Shown here one piece after another: positions 57,501 to 64,000 of a stretch of 64,000 bases of DNA (position 1 is its first letter; every line of letters begins with the position of its first letter). The notes under the pieces were generated by a model that worked only from the letters and a program-made list of their open reading frames with translations, did no database searches and was not told the DNA's origin. This DNA comes from Plantago major (taxonomy: Eukaryota > Streptophyta > Magnoliopsida > Lamiales > Plantaginaceae), in the NCBI GenBank assembly GCA_026545765.1, contig CM048842.1:19370667-19434666 (forward strand), given 5' to 3'. Both the position numbers and the translations under genes were made by a program.

Positions 57501-60500
57501 AGGGTGGGGGTATTTACGACATCCAAAGGAGCACCAAAACTTAATAGTTTGCTTTCAATTTTGAATGCATAATGTAGGGTATGGTTAGAGAATAGCATGA
57601 GTGTACCTTGTGCAATGAACAACCTCGGAGAAATGATGCTTCTGTCTTAGCAGAGCCAATGAGTATCTCTGCAAATGATCGGCCCCCAGAAATGGTCTGG
57701 CAAGCAAAGAAATCACAGTTCGACTTCATTTTATCAATCAGACATGTAGTGGTCACATGGCTACACAAATGCCATTTATTGAAAGATATTCATGAGACTT
57801 GGAGCTGCCAGGTACACTAAATCAAGATAACAGACCACATGCGATTAGAAAAAAAATATATAATCAGATCACCTGATTGTGGTTTTCTGCATATAGAAGC
57901 ATCTTATCAGCAGTGGTCCTGTTGCCAGTTAACGTGCTCACAATCTAGAGAAGAATCGATTTATAAAATTAGAATTTCAACTCAACTGCTAGCAAGTTCC
58001 ACTGTTCTACGGACTGGATATATCTTGTGCTTTAATGGGACAACCTTATTCATGCTCCATTCCTGGTCAGGAACATTCTTGAGGAACGAAAACCACATCT
58101 CGGATGCAGATAGATTAACGAAATAATCAAAACCTAATCCTCCTTGTGAAACAGGCTCGCAGAGTCCAGGATAGAGTGTGACCTAATCCATGAAATCACA
58201 ACAATCAGCATGAACAAGCATATTTGAAGCCATAAAGCTCGTAAAGAATATAGCTTGAGAAAGATTCAATCAACTGATATGCAAGGCAAGTTATTGATAA
58301 ATAAACTAGATACGGAGCAGGTAGACATGTGGTGGAACGACTTATACATGCAACCTTTCACACACAAATATGATGGCTAATATAAATTAGAGGGCACTAT
58401 TTAGTCTCTTGAGGAGAAACCAATAAAATGATGCATTTTAAGATTGTAATGTATATTGCACAGTAGCGTCAGATTTTGAATTCCTTTTTAGTTCTAACTT
58501 GTATATTGGACTCTGCCAGGAGTTCTAACTATATTTGAGCTTGGCATAATGTATATTGACTCATTGGACAAGGTATTCATGGATTGAACCACCGTCTGAA
58601 AAGGACCCACAGATCGAACTGGTGTAACATCCTTGCAATATGCAACACACATGTTCCACAAGCATCTAGCTAGTAATACTACCGAAAAACCGAGTCAGTG
58701 AACAGATTCAGATAAAAAATAGTTAACTATTATAAATAACAGGGTACTATAAGATTACTTACATCTTCAGCAATTGTGACTATATTAGGATGAAGAACAT
58801 GCAATATCTCATTTGCTAACATGAGATACAACAAAGCGTCCTTGGCCACATATTGATTACAATACCTACAAAAGAAGGTGGTTCCTTAGAGATATTAATA
58901 ATACAAAGTTGTGGCTTTTGATTGAAAACCTGGAAAATCTAAATCATACAAGACCCCACATTTACCAGTCATTCTACTCACCTGCGCAATAACATTTGTA
59001 TGCCCTATAAACAAGTATACAATATAGAAGATAAAAGAGGACTACTTCAGAGAGGCTTAAGGTGACTTAGCTGAAAAGATTTAAGCATCGGGAAGTGTCT
59101 AAATCACAGAAAGGAATCAAGCATTGCAGCAAAAGTTATTAATACTATCAGGAATTCATGGCATGCTGCTGATCAATGTAAATAATAATTCCTCAATACT
59201 GGAATTATAAAGAAGCCTTACTCCTCCACATCACCAGTAAAAGAAGCAAATCCATTGTGTGTATACATCATGGATGGCAGGGAGTGAAAATAAAAACCAT
59301 CGAGCTGGTACTCCACCAGCCACCTGTTTTAGCATTAGTAAGAAAGTCAAAATCAGTGCAAACATAAATAATATGTATATGGGCATTCAGGATCAAACGG
59401 AAATTAACATCATGGGTAACATTCTAAAATAATATACCAATTCAAATTTGAAAGAAGGAAATGCAACACATCATGGTCTTCATACTTGAACATTCTTGTG
59501 CCCCAGAATTTATGATTCCCCCTTTTACCTGTCAAAGGAGACACTTACATGACAGGTCAGATCAGAAGCCAGCATAAGCTCACAATACCTACACAATCTT
59601 TTCCCCTCTTCAGTAATGTGCAAACAATAAAGTAGCCGTCAAGCATTTACCATGACAACAAAGATGTCACTAAAAGAAAAAGGAAAAATAGGAGGAGGAA
59701 AGGAGAACCACTAGTCATTCTCGAAACAACTTTCAAGCAGATCCAAACCGATTCCTAAATGTCTGAACAGAGCCCAGAACAAGAGTTTCTATATGGGTTC
59801 ACTGACTAGGTGCAGAAATTGTGCTGGTTGTATAGCAAACCCAATGATGAGTTTGACAATCTAAAAATGTTTAATCTTTGAATTGTAATTCATCCATGCA
59901 GAATACACCACAAACTCCAGAAAAGCTACAGATACGGAATAAACTTGCATAACATAAACTTGGTTGCCAGAGGGGACGAACACAACAAGAGATATATGAA
60001 TGCTTCCTGGCTCATGGTAATTCAAGCAGACTATTCTTGGAAGACTAAAAAGCAAAATCAAGTGTCTAAGTCCTCCACCGAATCCGAGTATAGAGTTATG
60101 CTCATGCCTGATCTGAATTATGGTTGCATGAGCTGCTTGCCGAGCTCAATTTTGTTCCTCGTGGTCGAACCCTTTACATATGGATAATACCAGTGTTCAA
60201 ATTACAGCTAAACATGTGTACCATGAAAGGATGAAGCATAAAGAAGTTGATTGTCATTTTATACAGTAGGCATATGACTCTAAAAGTTATTTCGCTTCTT
60301 CATGTTTCCACGAGTCTTCAAGTAGCAGATATTTTTATGATCTGCATCATCATTGCTTGTTAACAAATTAACGTTGGGGGATGTCAAACAAAGATTACGT
60401 AGACATTATTAAGATGTTATCCTTGTCTCATCTTCGTAATACTTATCGCATCTAAGGATATTTGTTTGTGTCTGGGTTTATATTCTTATATAAGAATGCA

Positions 60501-62455
60501 TCTGGGCTCGTGGTAATTCAAGCGGAGTATTCTTCAGGTATTCTACAGTGTTGTCAATTCCGGCGAGATCCCGCTATCCCAGTGCGGTTTGGCACCTAGG
60601 CAGGATTGACATGTCCATCCTGCCTGATTGCGGTCGGGATCCCGGAAAGCCCAGGCGGGATATTAAACTTTGGGGGTAAATTGGTCATTTACCCTAATTA
60701 AAACCTAATACATAGCAAATTTCTTAAGTCCAGGCCATTTTCTTTAGTTTCGGGCTTGATGCGCGTTAGTTGAGTTATTTCTAAGATTTTATGTTTATGT
60801 TATAATGATTCTATATCATATACTGTATATAACTTCCCTATCCCGGTCATCCCGACAGCACAATCCCGTTATCCCAGTTTTTTTGATTAGCGCGACGCGA
60901 TCCGGGATTAACAACACTGCTTAAACACTTGAGTTCTGTATTATCCTTAGAACTCAAGTTGACAGGATTCATGCAGAAGCTCGTTTGACAGAGAGAATAT
61001 TCAATGAACTTTTGTTTTGTCCTAATTTATCGTGCTTGACATTTCACTATTTAGCGGATGTGACCACTAGACTCACAATAAGAACGAAACCACCAAATAG
61101 AACTTACCTGAGTGGAAGTAGCAATCATTAGTTCCATCAAAGTATGACAAACCAACCATTTCATCAGCTGCAGCATATGAGTGGACAATATCTAAAAAGA
61201 CAAGCAATCCATGTCCTGCACCCAATACAGATCAAATTATGCAACAGTAGAAAAAAGAATGACGAAGATCAACATGTTACAGTGGGCAAGAGCGTTCGAC
61301 ATACTAAGTTTCATAAAACTGGGTTAAGCTTCCAATATATACATAATAGAGATCAAGCCAGTTTCAACAAAATACTACAACATTTAACAAGCAAGATGCT
61401 CTGCAAAGCTACGATGTCTGAAGTTTCAAAGTTAAATTAAGAAGCACAAATGTGTCTCTCGAGTACCCTGTTTCAGGCGCTGAGCCATTTTCTCTGTCAG
61501 GGCGCTTGATAAACCGCAAGTCAAAGCACTATATACTTGCATGATGACGATGAGACTAACAGCGGCAATGGATATCTAATATAGAATCCTGTTTTTCATA
61601 AACATTAGGAAAAACCACCTTTTTTTAAACGTAAACATACACCGCCACCCACCCAAATATTTTTTTTTCATCCCAATATTGAGAGAAAAAACTAGTTTTC
61701 TATAAGACTTAGTCACAGCAGCAGATGCAACACCACCACAACCACCACCACCAACAACAACAACACCAATAACAACAACAACACAACAAGGTGATTGATC
61801 ATTCACGGGTATCAGCTATCAGTCCTTATCAGGTCGTTTTGCCAAATGGACACGTGTCCCAAAAATTAGGAATCAGGGTAACGTTGAGTTGTAATTTTAC
61901 AGCAGATTGTTTTTCTGCAGCCTCCTTTGGGAATGAATAGTGTGCAATTTCACAGTATACACATACTGGCTGTGTACCTGATCCACATAATACCTGTTTG
62001 TTTTGATTATTTTTCTCAATGTACTTCCTCAAAAATCACTGGTTAAGCTTTAACAGGAATTGTAATCATGTATTCGAAATTCCCAATTAATGAGGTTGTG
62101 AAATTGGCAGGTGAAATAATTACAAGTTTATCTATTATAAAATCAGCGTTCTTGTATTTCAACCTTGGTGCGGCAAAATAAATTTTCAGGTGACAAGTTT
62201 TAAAACTGCTGCAATTTATTAGCTTCATGGTTGTAAATGTTTTCATCAAAACGAAAGGGAAATACATAACAATGGGATGATATATGGTTTAAGTCGACAT
62301 AGTTTAGGAAAACCTAGAACTAGATCTTGAGCCAAAAAACATGAACCTTCTTCCAAATGTGATAAGATTTATACTGTACCATGGGCTACATCCACCAAGC
62401 GCTTGAAATCATCAGGCGTCCCATAACGACTGCTGGCGGCAAAGAAGTTCGTGAC
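54545..62455 (-). CDS. EMB2729: glucan branching enzyme, BE1/EMB2729 class, C-terminal half (15 exons)
   Basis: Exons, 5' to 3': 62380-62455, 61108-61215, 59438-59528, 59222-59323, 58763-58865, 58045-58182, 57873-57944, 57607-57696, 57143-57220, 56952-57059, 56274-56363, 55149-55253, 54939-55024, 54778-54832, 54545-54577. All have GT/AG borders and join in phase: 1335 bases, 444 codons plus stop. The GH13 barrel runs from [20 protein letters not shown] through [13 protein letters not shown] (region I), [17 protein letters not shown] (region II), VTIAEDV (III) and AENHNQTISGG (IV), then [14 protein letters not shown]-terminal beta domain ends [10 protein letters not shown]. The best match I know is Arabidopsis At3g20440, a plastid protein of about 900 residues needed for embryo development. 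Region II has His where branching enzymes have the nucleophile Asp, and region IV has Asn for Asp, so classical activity is doubtful. The N-terminal exons lie beyond 62455, probably outside the window. Confidence 0.93.
55431..55567. mobile_element. Stowaway-like MITE in a branching-enzyme intron
   Basis: TATACTCCCTCCGTCCCATA faces AACGGAGGGAGTATG, about 137 bp. It lies in the intron between the exons at 56274-56363 and 55149-55253. The flanking exons are intact. Confidence 0.85.
59940..60545 (+). mobile_element. Ty1/copia 3' remnant (RNase H end and LTR part) in a branching-enzyme intron
   Basis: Plus-strand frames read [20 protein letters not shown], the hallmark of copia RNase H. The end of the domain follows ([20 protein letters not shown] and HKEVDCHFI) with stops and shifts. 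GTTGGGGGATG at about 60373 resembles the purine tract and start of the 3' LTR, and a TATATAAG box lies near 60489. It sits opposite to the gene in the 1.6-kb intron 59529-61107. Confidence 0.8.
60546..60919. mobile_element. MITE with CAGTGTTGT ends in the same intron
   Basis: CAGTGTTGTCAATTCCGG at the left is inverted at the right as CCGGGATTAACAACACTG, 374 bp apart. The inner flanks are rich in GATCCCG and ATCCCG motifs. The ends look hAT-like, but no 8-bp target copy is visible. Confidence 0.7.
61216..62379 (-). other. branching-enzyme intron with (CCA)n/(AAC)n tract
   Basis: The 1.16-kb intron between the first two exons in the window contains ACCACCACAACC and AACAACAACAACAC runs at 61725-61792. 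No other structure was seen. Confidence 0.6.
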
Positions 62456-63385
62456 CTACACTATTAACAATAGTAAGTCATGATGGAATATTGTTTAGAT
62501 GGAAACATATATCCGTGCATGTGGCAGAATTTGATGACATCCTTAACTTGCAACAGAATTATGATATGCCCATGAGGCATGAAGTGCTTCCTACTCAAAG
62601 GTAGAGGATGAATCATTAAATTTCAAATAGAACATTATAAATTCAAAAGAGACAGAAATCGAAGTTTCCAAACAGCTACTCAAACTAAGTGATGTTGCAA
62701 TGGATTTAGGACAAGCTGCAAAAACAGTACATAGTCCGCGCTAAAATGCACTTAAGGTTTAGAGTGTCTAATGTGTGATTCATCTTCATACATCCAGCTA
62801 AAGCAGCAATAAAAAAAAACCTGATAATCCATAAATATCCTAATTAATGTGATAGAGGTAGTTATTACTAACAAAATTGGTAGTTACATAAATAAGGTCA
62901 TCATCCCTCTCCATACCTATCCATCAATCCTATATACTCCCTATGTGCCAAAACTATAAGATACATTTGACTGTGCACAATTATCAAGAGTTTCAGCCAA
63001 ATTTTGCTAAATGGTATCCTGATTCTCGTGTTGGTTATTAGAGCAAAGGATTTTCTGATGGAAAAAGACAGGATTATTGGTGTAGCACTAGGCCACTAGC
63101 TACTTCTTCTGGAATTTTATTGAAACAACATAAGACACCAATCTCCAGAGAGACGAACCACCCTAAAGAGCGAAAGAGACTAATTTCTAACTAATGAATA
63201 ATAAACGCTAAGACTCATTTACATAGAACAGCTTCCTGATTTTACTACGACTATTAGATAATAAAAGTAATACTTCCTAACTAGACTTGAACTCTATAAG
63301 GTAACTTCACTATAACTAATAAAAGTCTATAAGAATTATAAGTATTAATCCTAATAACAATTTAGGACTATAGGTCCGTAACATT
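62456..63385. other. intron or upstream region of the branching-enzyme gene, no exon seen
   Basis: The exon at 62380-62455 starts after a clear acceptor (ATAGTGTAG), so coding sequence must continue upstream. No exon encoding the expected preceding barrel segment can be found here. A lone TATACTCCCTATGTGCC at 62934 resembles a MITE end without partner. Confidence 0.5.
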
Positions 63386-64000
63386 AGTCGAGTCCTAAAG
63401 GCTAAGCAATTTTCAGATGTGTTTAGTGCTTCCCCTAATTTAAGTGCCTCTTTTACTTGGGAAATCATGTGTGCCACAAAGGAGTTATTGAGTGAGGGTA
63501 TTCGGTGGAGAGTGAGTAACGGTGAACTCATTGATGTGTGGAAGGAGAAATGGGTTCCTGGCAACACTTCTTTTACAATTAAGACCCCTGATTTGCATAA
63601 AGTGGGCCCCATTGGAGTGTCTTCTTTGCTGAATATTGGTCTCGATGGTTTGAATATGCCAACTATCAACTATCTATTTTGACAGGATGATGTAATGAAA
63701 TAGTCAAGATATTATCAGTGATCAGCACACAATCTGCAGATGGTCGTGTTTGGCATTACACAAGAAATGCTCACTACACAGTTCGTTCAGCTTATCACCT
63801 AGCTCTGGAGATTTTAAAAAAAAAAGGCGCAAAAATTTCAAGAAAGACTTCTGCCTCACATCATGATATCAGAAATTGGAACGTTAACCTATCCGGCAAG
63901 ATTGAACACTTTGGATGAAGGTTATTGACTGATTCACTCACAACTAGAGTAAAACTTCATAGCCATCACATAACCGCTGAAATTCTCTCCAGTCTGCGAG
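63386..64000 (+). mobile_element. L1-type LINE fragment (region between RT and zf-RVT), continues off the right edge
   Basis: Frames read ASFTWEIMCATKELLSEGIR and WRVSNGELIDVWKEKWVPG, the block after the RT thumb in plant LINEs (compare 38180-38310 in the other LINE). Then come WHYTRNAHYTVRSAYHLALE and RNWNVNLSGKIEHFG at the start of zf-RVT. TGA and TAG stops and a shift (near 63681, 63700 and 63916) show it is dead. It probably sits in an intron of, or upstream of, the branching-enzyme gene. Confidence 0.82.

Noticed and set aside
60546..60919. hAT target duplication around the CAGTGTTGT element
   Set aside because: The eight bases on each side do not match.
1..64000. tRNA, rRNA or bacterial-type operon features
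   Set aside because: None seen; primer-site matches to tRNA ends are only 12-18 bases and belong to retroelements.

Overview
This is a window of plant nuclear DNA, almost certainly from a flowering plant (eudicot-like). The evidence is one intron-rich host gene with GT/AG splice sites, several classes of plant transposon, AT-rich intergenic DNA, and an integrated plant pararetrovirus (Caulimoviridae). The species cannot be named from the sequence. Most of the window is nested transposon debris with few host genes.

Layout. 1-2893: 5' part of a minus-strand Ty1/copia retrotransposon that split an older gene. 2894-3601 and 11957-13697: two decayed, directly repeated copies of an uncharacterised kelch-like gene. 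3790-5223: an inverted copy of a repeat met again at 33-36 kb, plus two MITEs. 5505-6760: AT-rich tandem array with a period of about 275-295 bp. 6760-11102: pieces of minus-strand Ty3/gypsy-type elements with tRNA-Asp-like primer sites. 11360-16634: MITEs, kelch-like copy 2 and AT-rich DNA. 16635-22055: a shortened gypsy element (gag and protease only). Its right LTR holds a solo LTR with a target duplication, and that solo LTR holds a further LTR-like element, giving three levels of nesting. 22.6-31.5 kb: MITEs, a gene-like fragment set among about 19 copies of a TGTCTAGTTTTTA motif, an 800-bp foldback element, and a LINE tail. 33.3-35.9 kb: a non-autonomous CACTA element inside a tandemly duplicated repeat. 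35.9-39.6 kb: a 5'-truncated L1-type LINE. 40-45.1 kb: inverted-repeat elements, a gypsy gag remnant and a MULE-like element with a perfect 9-bp target duplication. 46012-53765: a near full-length but disabled endogenous pararetrovirus on the minus strand, inserted in a TA microsatellite, with 43-bp direct repeats at its ends. 54545-62455: the only apparently healthy host gene, the C-terminal half (15 exons, 444 codons) of a plastid-type glucan branching enzyme of the BE1/EMB2729 class, minus strand. 63386-64000: a LINE fragment running off the right edge.

The branching-enzyme exons splice in frame throughout. The protein nevertheless lacks two of the three catalytic carboxylates of its enzyme family. 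Transposons have entered only its introns. Everything else is mobile or virus-derived and carries stops or frameshifts.
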